From the NCBI GenBank assembly GCA_949357655.1, contig CASHTG010000004.1:868001-932000 (forward strand): a DNA stretch of 64,000 nucleotides, given 5' to 3'. The notes beneath the pieces were generated by a model. The model was not told the DNA's origin and made no database searches. It worked only from the letters and a program-made list of their open reading frames with translations. A program made the translations under genes and the position numbers. The DNA comes from Parascedosporium putredinis. Its lineage: Eukaryota > Ascomycota > Sordariomycetes > Microascales > Microascaceae. This document shows positions 32,548-44,247 of the stretch, in pieces (the stretch's first letter is position 1; each line of letters begins with the position of its first letter).

Positions 32548-35053
32548 ATGCCTAGCACCACTCCTATCCCCCACCCTTTCGACCCCCTCTCGAGGGAGGA
32601 GATCGAGGCCACCATCTCCATCGTCAAGAAGGCGCACGGCAATGACCTCCTCTTCAATGTCATCTCTGCAGGAGCCCCGAAAGGCTGACATGACTGCTTG
32701 GCTCGCGAATCCCGAAAAGGCTCCCCGGCCCTCGAGAATCGCCGACGCCGTGGCCATCGGCCCCGACGGCAAGGTCTACGACGGACTAATCAACCTCCAG
32801 ACCCGCTCCATCGTCAGCTGGGAGGTCCTCGATGGCTTGCAGCCCATTGTAAGTTCCCGTTACCATTTCTCCTCATCTCTTGATGACTGGATCGACTCAC
32901 GATTCCATCTAGATCACGATAGAAGAGCTCCAGCTCGTCGAGCACATTGTGCGCAAGGACCCCAAGGTCATTGAGCAGTGCAAGATTAGCGGCATCGCCG
33001 AAGAGGACATGGACAAGGTCTACTGCGACCCTTGGACCATCGGCTACGACGAGCGCTACGGCAGCAAGGTCCGCCTCCAGCAGGCGCTCATGTACTACCG
33101 CCCGAATGTCGACGACTGCCAGTACCAGTACCCCTCGACTTCTGCCCCGTCTTCGACTCGGTCAAGAAGGAGATTATCAGCATCGACATTCCCAAGATCC
33201 GCAGGCCGCTCAGCAAGGCCCCCGCCGTCAACTACCACCCCGAGGGCGTGGAGAAGCAGGGCGGTTTCCGCAAGGACCTGAAGACGATCAACATCACCCA
33301 ACCCGAGGGCGTGTCCTTCAAGATGACGGGCCGCCAGATTGAGTGGCAAAACTGGAAGTTCCACATCGGCTTCAACTACCGCGAAGGTATTGTCCTGAAC
33401 AACATCACCTTTAACGACAAGGGTACCGAGCGCCCCATCTTTTACCGATTGTCCCTTGTGGAGATGGTTGTTCCTTAGTAAGTGTGTCCGAGGGAAAAGA
33501 AAGTGGTGGTGGGGAAACCAAACAAGAAAAAAAAACTTGGTTTACATGATCGATCGATCGGCCCTTGCGCGTTCCTTTTCTCACCTTCCCCGCACTTTCT
33601 AATCTGTGCCTTTCCGCATCCCGCATCGCGCTAACAAGTTTTTAGCGGAAACCCTGAGCGCCCTCACCAGCGCAAGCACGCGTTCGATCTTGGCGAATAT
33701 GGCGCCGGCTACATGACCAACAGCCTGTCTCTTGGCTGCGACTGCAAGGATCCATCTACTACATGGATGCGGAGTTCCCCACCCGCTCCGGCGACATCAG
33801 GACCATTAAGAACGCCATCTGCATCCACGAAGAGGACAGCGGTATCCTCTTCAAGCACACGGACTTCCGTGACGACTCTGTCATCGTCACCCGTGCTCGC
33901 AAGCTCATCATCCAGCAAATTTTCACTGCTGCCAACTATGAGTACGCCGTTCAGTGGATCTTCCATGTACGTGATTCTCTTCCATCCCTTGGCCCCCTCC
34001 ATTCCGATGGTCACGCCCCAACCCAAAAGAAATTTCTTACTGACACACCCCTAGCAAGATGGTACCATCCAGCCCGAGATTAAGCTCACCGGTATCCTAA
34101 ACACCTACGCCATGCTTCCCGGTGAGGATACCAACGGCTGGGGAACCCAGGTGTACCCCGGTGTCAACGCTCACAACCATCAGCACTTGGTAAGTTGCGA
34201 CTCTTTTGAGACAAAAAACGAAACGAACGTGGCCTAACCATTTCCCCTAGTTCTGCTTGAGAATCGACTCCAACATTGACGGCGCCAACAACACCGTCTT
34301 CACCACAGATGCCGCCCAGGCCGAGGCCCCCGTTGGCAGTGCCGAGAACTTCTACGGCAACGGCTTCTACGCGAAGCGTACCAAGCTGGCCACCGTCGGA
34401 CAGGCCAAGACCGAGTACGACGGCGCGACCATGAGGTCCTGGGATCTCTGCAACACCAACAAGCTGCACCCTTACAGCGGCAAGCCCAGCAGCTACAAGC
34501 TCGTGAGCCGCGAAATCCCCGGTCTCATGCCCAAGCCCGGCTCCCTTGTCTGGAAGCGCGCCGGCTTCGCCCGCCACGCCGTCTACGTCACCAAGTGTAA
34601 GTTTTTATCTACCAACCCTCGAATCAAACCAGTGGCTCATTCTGACCGAAACCCTCGCAGACCAAGATGACCAGCTCTGGCCTGCCGGAAGGCACGTGCC
34701 CCAGACTTCGGGTGACCAGGACCTCGGCCTCCTCGAATGGGCCGCCAACAACGACGAGTCCATCGACAACACCAACGTCGTCTTGTGGCACACCTTTGGC
34801 GTCGTCCACTTCCCCGCGCCCGAGGATTTCCCCGTCATGCCCGTCGAGCCCATCACCCTCCTGCTCCGACCCCGCAACTTCTTCACCAACAACCCCGTCA
34901 TGGACGTGCCCCCAGCTATTGCATCACCCCCAGCCAGGTGGCTGCCAACGCCAAGGGCGTGGCCCCGCGCACGACGACAACTCCACCTATGCCGCCCCCG
35001 AGAGCGCCTGCTGCCCGGCTAACGGAACCAAGAAGCGGGATTCCCACCTCTAA
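32548..35053 (+). CDS. copper amine oxidase 1, probably peroxisomal
   Basis: Oxidises primary amines to aldehyde, ammonia and H2O2 using copper and topaquinone; lets fungi use amines as nitrogen source. There is no signal peptide (M-P-S-T-T-P-I-P-H-P-F-D-P-L). Introns: 32849-32912, 33478-33645, 33967-34054, 34190-34250, 34597-34660. Topaquinone forms from the first Tyr of N-Y-E-Y (in A-A-N-Y-E-Y-A-V-Q-W). Copper ligands are H-N-H-Q-H-L-F and the later His in V-L-W-H-T-F-G-V-V-H-F. The catalytic-base region is Y-Y-M-D-A-E-F-P. The last residues are D-S-H-L, so the C terminus S-H-L fits a peroxisomal PTS1. About five single-base frame breaks occur (near 32660, 33133, 33752, 34913, 34972), most explained by one missing base in a C or G run. 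Length about 690 residues, normal for the family. Confidence 0.92.
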
Positions 35054-36017
35054 GCGAGCGGTGCGGCGGGATACGTTGGTGTTTTCTTTTGCATAGCTTC
35101 TCTTCCTTGTCTATATAGGTTTTTTGATGGGTTTTTGGTGGGGCTTGCATACGAGAAGGTGCAGGGCGCGATGCGACATTTCCTATTGTATTTAGATCGA
35201 TACGAACATAATTTGAACAACTTTCTACTCTTCACTTTTTGCTACAATCCATCTCCTTGAGCGTCGTCATCCGAAACTGTAAAGGATGATGATGCAATGA
35301 TTTTGATACAAGGGAAAGAAGTGGCTGGTTTAATGAGTAGTTTACAACGGGAGCGAGCACAACGTGTAACATCAGCGTACGAACACACATCAGATGATGT
35401 CTGAGACGGAAATCAAGGAATATCCAAACTTGGTGATCGGTGGCTTCAGATCAGGTAGTGCGATTGTGGTAGAGGGCTATCTAGTTCAGAGACTGTCGTC
35501 CTGTTTACTCGAGACTTATAGGTTGTCTTCCAAGTTGCCTCACAATACTGAAGTCTCAATACCACTCGCATTCAAGTTCTTACATGACCCGAAAGAAGGG
35601 AGATTGTGAAACTTGAGAGATGACACCTCAAGTTTCTCTATGTTATAGTCTCTATCAAGGTGGCCATGAAGAGTATAGAGAAAGAAAGCATACCTTCATT
35701 AGAGGAGTTAGAAGACTACAAGTTCAAGAGCGCACTCATCAACGTAGAGGAAAAATTTTGCAAAGGTAAATGGGATGTTCATTAATGGGCTATTCCGTAT
35801 GTTGCTGGCGCGGGGAGACAAGAAGCGCAGACGCATCCTCCGCCAACATTGACCAGCTACACCATGTTCTAACCTAGATTAACCATTACCTTGTCCCCTC
35901 ACAGGGGGCCTTTTGCAGCATCTACTTTCGGCATCAAGCATTTTTCTCATAGCTCATATCATATCTCCGTGAGCAATCCATGCAAGACATTTTTGAAAAT
36001 CGGGGCTATCCCTATTT
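35054..36017. other. spacer between two convergent amine oxidase genes
   Basis: Both amine oxidase genes end here. The region is AT-richer than its surroundings, especially 35240-35800. A 71-codon frame near 35394-35609 (+) has no family signature and is not called. Confidence 0.5.
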
Positions 36018-38469
36018 TTAAACCTGGATGATGTCCTCGACACCGGCACCGGGCTCGGGAAGGTTGATGTTGCACTGGGGAATAGCAACACCATAGGTCT
36101 CGACGTTCATCTCGCCAGTCTCAGAGTCAGTAGTGAGCCAGCGGCGGTTGAGAAGATCACCATCCTGAGCCCTGTCGTTGAAGTTCTGGGGCGCGAAGAC
36201 GATGGAGCTGACGGCCTCGGTGTACAGAGTGACGGGGATATCCTCGGCGCGGGTGAAATGGTGCATGCCGAGGTTGAACCAGAGGACGATGTCGCTGTTC
36301 TCGACGCTCTCGCCGTCAAAGAACTTCATAAAGTCCTGCTGGGGGACCAGGGCATGTTGACGTTCTGGACGCTGTTGGCGTAGGGCTCGTTATCGTGCTG
36401 GACGGTGACGGCGAGGTGGCTCTTGGCGAAGGCGGTCTGGTGGCGGGTGAAGGGCGAGTTCATGGGGGTGAGGTGGATGTTGGACTTGCCGGGGATGATG
36501 CGGTACCCCCGCTTCTCGCCCCACTGGTTGGTCTCGTTCTCGTTGATGATGCAGTACATGGCCTCGCCGTTGGCGGGCCAGTTGAACTGCTGCTCCTCCT
36601 TCATGGTGCTGATGCTGAGCTCCATCTGCTCGAACTCGCCGAGCTCGGGGAACCAGGGCTGGGTCTGGTTGACGATGACGAGCTCGCTGACCTGCAGGCT
36701 GTTGCTGGTGCCGGCGACGTCGAAGTCGGCCTTGTAGGTTAGGACGTGGTCGTGGTACGAACCCTGAGTAGCGACTGTTTTGAAAGAAAGAGAAAACTCG
36801 TGTTAGACTAGAATGAAAAGAAAATGAAAATATAGGCGGAAAATCGAAAGACGCAAACATACCCTGAACCCTGGAACCCCACTTGTTCTGATCGGGGTAG
36901 TAGAACGAGGACTGGAGATAACCGGAAGCGCGGACGGAGACCTCGAGAGAGCCCTCAAGGTGGAACTGGTAGTCGAACATGTAATCGTAGTTGCCAATGG
37001 TGGCGATGGACCGGACGGTAAGCGCAGTGCCCTTGACGGTTCCGAGGTTGGCGAAGCCCTTGCTGTTGGAGGAGCCGGATCGGTGACGTGAGATGGGGAT
37101 TCCCAAATCGGCCTCGAAGATGCAGATGGCATCGGGCTGGGTGACGGAGGTGTTGCCGGAGAAGTAGGTGATGGGCAGCATGGTGGAGCCAAAGGGGCAG
37201 TCGAAGCCCTCGACGAGGGTACCGGCGTCAGTTCCCAAGCTATAGTAGGTATCGTGGTACACGGTAGAAGCAGCCTTGGGCGTGCGACCAGCATACTGGG
37301 CAGCGGCCTCCTGGAGGGAAAGCTCGTAGATGACGCTCTCGTTCTTGTACTTGATGTCGTAGAGCATGACGCCGAGGGAGCGGGTGAAGCTGAGGTAGAA
37401 CGACCAGCCCATGTACTCGACGTAACGCTGCTCCTCGTCGAGCTTGTAGCGCTTACCGCCAATCTCGAGGGTCTGGGGCGCCATGCGGTCCTCGAGGTCG
37501 CGGACGCCGAGCTCGGGCTTGTAGTCGAGCAGGGCCCACGAAGCGTCGCGGGTCTGCTGGAACTCCTCGGTGATCTCGCCGGCATCCCAGGCGGCGCGGA
37601 GGTCAGCGACGGTGGGGAAGAACCTAGAGTTGGTGACGAGGCCCTTGAGCTTGAAGTCGTCGGGGTTCTGGCCGGGGCAGTCGAGCATGACGAAGAAGTC
37701 GAGCGGGGTGAGGTAGGTGGCGGTGCCGGGGTAGCGGAACATGACGGTCCTGTAGGTGGTGCTGCCGTCGTACGACATGGGGGTACCGGCCGTGCTGGAG
37801 AGGGTGGTGCGGTTATCCCGGCTGCCGTAGTAGACACCACCAATAAGCTTCTCGGTGATGTCGGCGACCTCGGCCATGACGGAGAGCAGGAGGGGCTCGG
37901 TGGCCGCCGAGCGGACCGAGTCAAAGTAGCGGCCGTTGAAGGGGATGCTGCCGCCGCTACCACCGTTGTAGATGTAGTCGAGCTTCTCGATCTTGGTGGC
38001 CTCGCTGACGGGCAAGGGGCCGATCATGAACTCTTGCGAGTCGGGCTCCTCGATGGCGCCGCGGAAGATGATGGCGCGGGCGTATTTGGGCGGGGCGGGG
38101 GTACCGCAGGTGTCGGTGGCCTCGAGGTAGGGCAGGACGGAGGACTTGTTGGTGTGCAGGGTGTCGATCCAGAAGACGTAGTTGTCGGTGAGCTTGGCCT
38201 GGCCGGGCAGGGTCAGGTTGAGGCCGGACTCGGGGGCGTGCAGCAGGTTCCACACGGCGAGGTTGTCCTCGGAGGTGATGGGCGCCCAGACGTTCTTCCG
38301 GGGGCCTTGACGGAGGGGCCTTGCTCGAGATATCGCAGGTGCCCTCGTTGACGCGCTTGTGGATCACCTCGAAGTCGGTCAGAGGGTCGAAGCCGGAGGC
38401 GGGCGCGGCGGCCACGCTCCAAGCCGCGACCGCGGCCCCGAGGGCCATGGCCAGTCGATTGAAAGTCAT
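36018..38469 (-). CDS. copper amine oxidase 2, secreted
   Basis: Same reaction as its neighbour but from a distant subfamily. It starts at 38469 with a signal peptide (M-T-F-N-R-L-A-M-A-L-G-A-A-V-A-A-W-S-V-A-A-A-P-A-S-G). Topaquinone site: I-G-N-Y-D-Y-M-F-D-Y-Q-F. Copper ligands: S-Y-H-D-H-V-L-T-Y-K and the late His in L-G-M-H-H-F-T-R-A-E-D. The catalytic-base region is I-C-I-F-E-A-D-L-G-I-P. One intron (36775-36862) joins R-V-Q to V-A-T-Q-G-S. Frame breaks lie near 38315 and 38298 (C runs) and near 36349; after the last the protein continues F-M-K-F-F-D-G-E-S-V and ends at 36018. Length about 780 residues. Several N-x-[ST] sites fit an extracellular glycoprotein. It lies tail-to-tail with amine oxidase 1. 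Confidence 0.9.
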
Positions 38470-41400
38470 GACGGGGGATAAAACGGGTTGGACAACAGGC
38501 AGAAGGGGGAACCTTTGGGGGGACACAGAGAAACCGGGAGAGGGAGGCGGGAGTTCGGAAGGACTGCCCGAGGAGAGAGAAGATGTGTGAGATGGCGATG
38601 AGGATGAGAGGAATTATTCCGAGAGATGGACGGGAACGAAACCAGGTTTTTATATTCGTGACGAGTTCCTTGTCACACCGCGCTCGTGTTGCCATATCGA
38701 TGCCATTTCCCAGGGTATAGAGACCCCTCTCTCTCTCTCTGTCTCTCGACATCTATCCTGGTTCTCCCTCCTCCCCTCCGCCCCCGGTTTGCGGCCGGAT
38801 AAAGTCGATGCTGCAAGAACAATCTTTTTGTTACCGAGGAGTTTTGAAAAGGGCCCCTCCATCGACACAATGCCTGATAGTCGAAATCGTTAGCGGACTA
38901 TTGGATTTTGGTCGGTCTTGGCTTTTTTCCAAGTTGCAAAGCAACGAGCAGTTGATAAGCAAATTCTCAAGTGAGAAACAAAAGGTCCCCACAGGTGTGT
39001 GGATGGGTGCACCCATGATTACTCGAGTACTCGATCGAGCCTTTAGTTACTCTGCTGTTCGCCTCCAAGAGACCGATCTTATCACAATCTCTCCCTCCCC
39101 GGTGGCCGACGGATGGCGTTGACGTTGCCGCCGGGTGGCTTGGGAAGAAAAGCGGGCCGTTATGCTGGAGCTATGTGACCGGGGTGTGAGTTGTGAGGAG
39201 AGGCAACTCGTCCAAAAATGCACGGCCATTGCTTGGTTTCCCATACTTGTAGTGACCAGGATCCTCACGGCTTTTCCAAACTGCTGGGCCGGGGGTTGGT
39301 TGGTTGTCGGGGGTTGTCAGATAAGCCCGTTTTCGTTGACGTGCTGGAGTGGTAAGCCGGGTCCAAGAGAAGAATGGAAAGAAGAGTCGTTGGTACCGAT
39401 TCATGTACGCCAAGAAAAGCTATGCTGCCATCCAGAGCCGAGCTCCTGGATTTCTGTAGAAAAGTCCTTATCCTCCGATAGGCTAGGTTGCCAAGGCCAT
39501 ATCAGAGAAAACAGGCAGTGAAATGATGATCTGCCCCAGTCGGTATCACCATCCAACTACAAGAAAGCGAAAAGGTGATACTGGACATTCGAGGGACCAA
39601 AAGCTTTCCATGTTGAATTTAGAGTCTAGACTCCACCAACTAAGGGCCGCCGAACCTCCCATGTTTTTCCTCCCCGCAATTATCACTCTAGGTGCTCGGG
39701 GGCGAAGATGGGGTGTTGGCTGTTAGCCGTTGGCAGACAAGACGTTTGTCGTCGAAGAAGGTGTGTGCCAGCTGCATATAGTCGTCAGCGCGAAAAGAAT
39801 AGGTACCGAAACCAAACACAGCCAAACCACGAACCCCACGTCATCCGCAGGCTGACACAGCTGGACTAGCTGAAAAGGGACGGGAAGTTGAGGGCACGGG
39901 GAGTGAGTGAGAAGGGCAACACAAGCCATCCATTGGCACTATCAACCGAGATCGGACACCGACATGGCCAAGACTTTGGAACGGCGTTCTGTTTCCGGGA
40001 AGACCGCACTTGGATGCGAAAGATAAGGGGTCCCCGCCAGACCCGGAGCGCCCAACCACGTGCGGGACTGCACTAAGCCAAACCCGGCCCGGGAGTTCGT
40101 AAAACAAACAGACCCCCGCCTCGCCCTCGCCCCGCCTGGCTTATCTTGGGTTTCTTCGCCCAACCCCAAAAACCGATTCTAGTGTAACCCACAACCCGTG
40201 GACTCGGGCTTCTTCAACACGTTTGGTGAACCCGTTGAGTTCCGTGGCTGGAGGGAAGCGGGGGGCAACAGGCAAGCGGGGTGGGGGAGGACCGGCTTCT
40301 TGTCCGATAAAGCATTCCGAATAGAATCAAGTCTTATCCTGCGAGGGATTTTTTTCGGCTCTAAAGGCGCTTCTTTTTTTCTTCTTGTTTTGTTTTCGTC
40401 TGTCCTACCTCCGCAGCATCCCGCTCTGGAAACTAGAAAACTAGTTAGCCTCTCACTTTGCCGGGTCCGCAGACTTTTGGGGTTAGGCGGCCAAGCTAGT
40501 TGTGAACAAAGATAAGAACCGCAAGAGAGTTGCCAGCATATGCTCACCTACACTTGGTCAAACCAAACAAATCAATTGATCTCTACACAGGTGGGAATCA
40601 AGGTGGAAGGGCAAAGTGGGTAGGCGGAACGGTGGACGGGTGAAAATTCCGCATCTGCGTCTCGTCTCCACCGCCTGTTTCTTTGCTTGCGGTCCCCGCA
40701 ACCTGTTCAAGATGGACGATAAGCAGAGCGGGACTTAACTCCCCAAGACGAGAACGAACCGCGGCCGGTCCACGTCGAAGGCTCACCCAGCGATTACCAG
40801 AATTCAAGATTCCCAACCGGGATGCGTCTGTTGCCTCGGATGCTAAGTAAGGTGCACGGGCACTACATGTAGTTGCCGTTTCTCTTTGCCATCCAACGAC
40901 ACGGTATTGTTAGGCAAGTCGAAAACTCTTCTGCTCTCCTCGTCGCAGTCCAAGCGACAGAGTTATCAACGGCGGGGCGGCAGGAAAAAAACCCCCATGA
41001 ACCCGCTTAACCCCTCTCCTTCAACTCATAGCCAATAGATAAGCTCACAGGTTAGCTCTGGGCTCAAGTTGTTTAGTCTAGCGGGTATTCAGTTTCGGGA
41101 GCGATGGATTGACAAGCTGCGCCATGAGATCATTCCTCGATTTGGTTCTGACACTAGGTTGGTGCAACCCAAATAAAACAGGCAACCCGCCCTCCCCAGT
41201 CCTTTGATTGCGCACTTTCCTCTTCACTCCAACTCCCACAATCTAGTAACCGTGTTTACCCGAATAAGTCAAACAAACGAGGCAGGCGTACATGTATCCA
41301 GCAGATCACTCATGCCTCCAGGTAAACTCGCAAGTTAAGAACGCGGCATCGCAAGCACTGATGCCGGAATAGTGTTATTGGTCCATGTCTAACCATCCCA

Positions 41401-41548
41401 CCTTCCCCGCCTTCCACCACCCCTGTCAACAAGCTGGGAACACAAAAAAGGGTTGCTATATACATTATCTGCAGCAATATTGCATGCATGGGCCGTGCCG
41501 TCTCATCCGTCTGTCTTACACAGGTAACCGAGCCATGGAGTCATAGTT
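38470..41548. other. 3.1-kb gene-free spacer
   Basis: Upstream region of amine oxidase 2, downstream of the OsmC gene. I looked for coding potential, tRNA boxes and long repeats and saw none. A short CT microsatellite lies near 38726-38743. The proximal 200 bases hold the amine oxidase promoter. Confidence 0.5.
38647..38654 (-). promoter_or_regulatory. TATA box of copper amine oxidase 2
   Basis: Read on the minus strand this is TATAAAAA, about 180 bases before the ATG at 38469. Confidence 0.5.
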
Positions 41549-42127
41549 TTAAAGAGGGAGGTTTGTCCACTCGCTTGTCACCACGACACCGCTTCGTTTG
41601 AAAAGCTGTGTGATCGGGCAGCGGCGATCAACCTCGGAGATGAAGTGCTGGAACTCGGCGCTCTCGCTCCCACCCTTGATGTCCGTCTGCACCTGCACGC
41701 TAAGTACAACACTCTCCCAGTTGGGGTTACCCTGCTCTCCCTGCACCAGCACGGCCGTGGGCAGCACGCCCTCGACCGTCACCTGCCATTCCCCAAGCGT
41801 GATGCCGTGATCCCGCGCGACCACAAAGCCGGTGACCTGGTTACAAGAGCCCAGGCTCGCAAGGGAGTACGCAACGGGTGAAGGCGCTGAGTCGGACCCG
41901 CCGAGAACGGTGTACGTGTCCGTCGGGAAAGTATAGGGCTTTCCCTTGACCGAGACGGTCTGCTTCGTGCCGGTGCCGGTACCTTGGACCTGGAGCGTAA
42001 TGCTCTGGAGCTGGGCCGAAGAACCGGAGAAGAAGCGGGGGTTGATGCGGACTGCTGCCGCAGCGCAGCGAGGTCGCTGAGTGGCGATGCAGCCGCGGGT
42101 GAATTGAGCGATGCGGGCGGGGAGCAT
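41549..42127 (-). CDS. OsmC/Ohr family peroxiredoxin, mitochondrial
   Basis: An unbroken 192-residue frame. OsmC/Ohr proteins reduce organic hydroperoxides through two cysteines. These are seen in S-L-G-S-C-N-Q-V-T-G (about residue 105) and D-R-R-C-P-I-T-Q-L-F (about residue 170). The first 35 residues are rich in Arg, Ala and Ser with no acid (M-L-P-A-R-I-A-Q-F-T-R-G-C), a likely mitochondrial presequence. The core from about residue 40 has the OsmC beta-sheet pattern with G-K-P-Y-T-F-P and S-P-V-A-Y-S-L-A. No frame error and no intron. Next to an H2O2-producing oxidase, but a functional link is not implied. Confidence 0.9.
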   Translation of the reverse strand: MLPARIAQFTRGCIATQRPRCAAAAVRINPRFFSGSSAQLQSITLQVQGTGTGTKQTVSVKGKPYTFPTDTYTVLGGSDSAPSPVAYSLASLGSCNQVTGFVVARDHGITLGEWQVTVEGVLPTAVLVQGEQGNPNWESVVLSVQVQTDIKGGSESAEFQHFISEVDRRCPITQLFKRSGVVVTSEWTNLPL

Positions 42128-42976
42128 ATTGGCGAATCCGTCAACACGGCGTCGGGTCTATTATACGGCGGGAGGGAAGAAAGGGGGACGGCGGATGCAA
42201 CGTGGGAGTGGCTCGGTGTGCTGAGTGATTTTTCTTGACGCCCGCGATTTCCACTGCGCTCTTCCTCGAGCTTATTATATAGGAGGACCTCTCAACGATG
42301 CACTAGGCTCCGTGGGAGCTTAGCTTTGTTTTAGGTAATGCGTATTGCGCTATTCTCTGGGCAAATGGCGAAACGGGCGACGCCAATTTCCGCATTCGGC
42401 TTCACTAGCTCGAGAATGGCTCAACAGCCAACAAAGTGTGCAGACATTTGAGGCTGTTTTTGCTTCTTTTTTCTTACTTTTTGGCGTAAACTGGAAAAGA
42501 GGAGACGGTCATAGTGTAGAATCGGGGGATCAAAGGATCAGAGGATCAGAAGTTGTTTTATACAGGTAAAGGTTGGATTAATGATTGATGATGTTCAAGG
42601 ACACCCACCAGGTTGACGGTGCTTGAGAGCTGCATGTGGTGAGTGGGATTTGGAGCGGAGACAGGCCCCACCCCACACATGCGGTAACCGTCGTCGGACA
42701 CGCAGTTCACTCAAGTCACGCAACAGAAGAAACATGAATATTCGAAGCTGAATTGAAATGTAGACGAGTAGATCGTCCTTCGAGCCCTAGAGACCAGTCT
42801 CGATGATTAAAAAGGAGGATGGATAAGATAAAGCTAAACGTATGTAACTGATAGAACGTTGAAGAGTATCGAGTATTTCCGGCGTAGATGGGCTCGGCAC
42901 CCGGCAGACTTCCTGATGATAAATCTTCAGACAAACCTCCATTGATATTCCTGTTCTAATGAACCTACCCGCGCGT
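42128..42976. other. gene-free spacer
   Basis: Promoter of the OsmC gene with A/T-rich TATTATA and TTATTATATA stretches near 42157 and 42272. Short direct repeats of GGATCA (42530-42550). Nothing else seen. Confidence 0.45.
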
Positions 42977-44247
42977 CTAAAGCATACTAGCGCGCCTCGC
43001 TCGGTGACTTCGGCGAGCCTTTCTCGAGGAGCATCCCGCATTAGCCCGGATGGGTACGTCGATAACGGGAGCAGTAGGCTCGGCAACGTCCACTGCTTGG
43101 GTGCTAGTCGAGACCACCACATCTTCATGGACATCTTCAGGCACCGATGGCTCTTCAGCATCAGTCTCCTCGGTTTCATCGACCGGGATCGCGGTAGGGG
43201 TTTCACTTGACGTCGTAGGTGTAGATGCTTCATCATCAGCAGTGACGGGAACGTTGGCAAGCTTTTCAGCAACATCCCGCGCCTCGAGAAAGTCGCTCGT
43301 ACCATGATCCGGATCCACATCCACAGCCGCGCGCGTACAAACACTCCCAGCATTATAAACACCATTCGGCCCATCCACGCCAGCAAAATCCCTCTTACTG
43401 TTCGCCAGCAGCATATTCTCCGCCGCCTCAGGAAGCCAGCCGTTGATAAAATCGCCATGGAAGCAGTACTGGCTCCCGCACGCCAACTCGAAGGGCGGCG
43501 CACCCTCCCAGCCGCCGGGGAGGGCCTTGCGCAAGTCGTAGCGGATACTGAAGCGCAGGCGCGGCATGCGCTTCATGCCCTCGGGGCAGCGGTTCGCGGG
43601 GCGAAACGTGGCGTTCCAGTTCTGCACGCCCGAGTAGGCCGACGCGAGGTCGTCTCGTCGACGCAGTCGTGGAAGAGGAGGAGGGTCTGCAGGTGGGTGC
43701 TGCACGTCTGGCGCGGGAACGCGGCGGGGTCTTTGTCTTGGTCGGACGGGTCGCCCTCGCAGAACCACGAGTGGCCCGCGAGGCTGGGCACGTCGGCCTG
43801 CGCGGTGGCGGCGGCGTTGCCGACGACGGCGCGGTAGTTTTGGGGGATGGGGACTTCGGCGGCGTTGATGTCGACGTAGTAGGCGCTGAAGCGGAAGATG
43901 GGCACGGGTGTTGTCGAGCCGTCGTCGTTGCGGATGACGAGGCTGGGGATCCCTTAGCAGAGCGAGTTAGCGAATAAAACGAGAAAGGGTACCCGGGGGC
44001 ACATCACGCGTACAGTAGGAGGAGAAATCGTTGGGATTCTCGGCCGTGGAGCAGCCCGCCTGGAGTTCCGCCGAGGTGGTGGTGTTCACGTTGACGGCGT
44101 CGGAACCGAAAAAGGTGTGCAGGTGGCTCCGATATTCGCCGGGCGTGACGATGGGATCAATGTTCTTTTCCATAAACTTTCCGACGTTGGTCACGGTGTA
44201 AGCGCTGGCGAAACCAGCGCCAACGAGGAGGGGATGACCGACTTCAT
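42977..44247 (-). CDS. secreted DUF1996-domain protein
   Basis: DUF1996 (PF09362) is a fungal extracellular domain of unknown function. The start at 44247 gives M-K-S-V-I-P-S-S-L-A, then after one missing G the frame A-G-F-A-S-A-Y-T-V-T-N: a signal peptide. Domain motifs: D-P-I-V-T-P-G-E-Y-R-S-H-L-H-T-F-F-G, then Y-W-I-P-S-L-V-I-R across the intron 43953-44013, then F-R-F-S-A-Y-Y-V-D and R-C-P-E-G-M-K-R-M-P-R-L-R-F. Another frame change lies near 43655. The C-terminal 130 residues are a Thr/Glu/Asp-rich linker ending in a basic R-K-A-R-R-S-H-R-A-R-R-A-S-M-L tail. The conserved His pair in S-H-L-H suggests a metal site or catalysis, but no activity is known to me. Confidence 0.85.

Noticed and set aside
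37254..38351. 365-codon plus-strand open frame inside amine oxidase 2
   Set aside because: Antisense shadow: Gly/Glu/Val-rich with no domain, opposite a gene with intact catalytic motifs.
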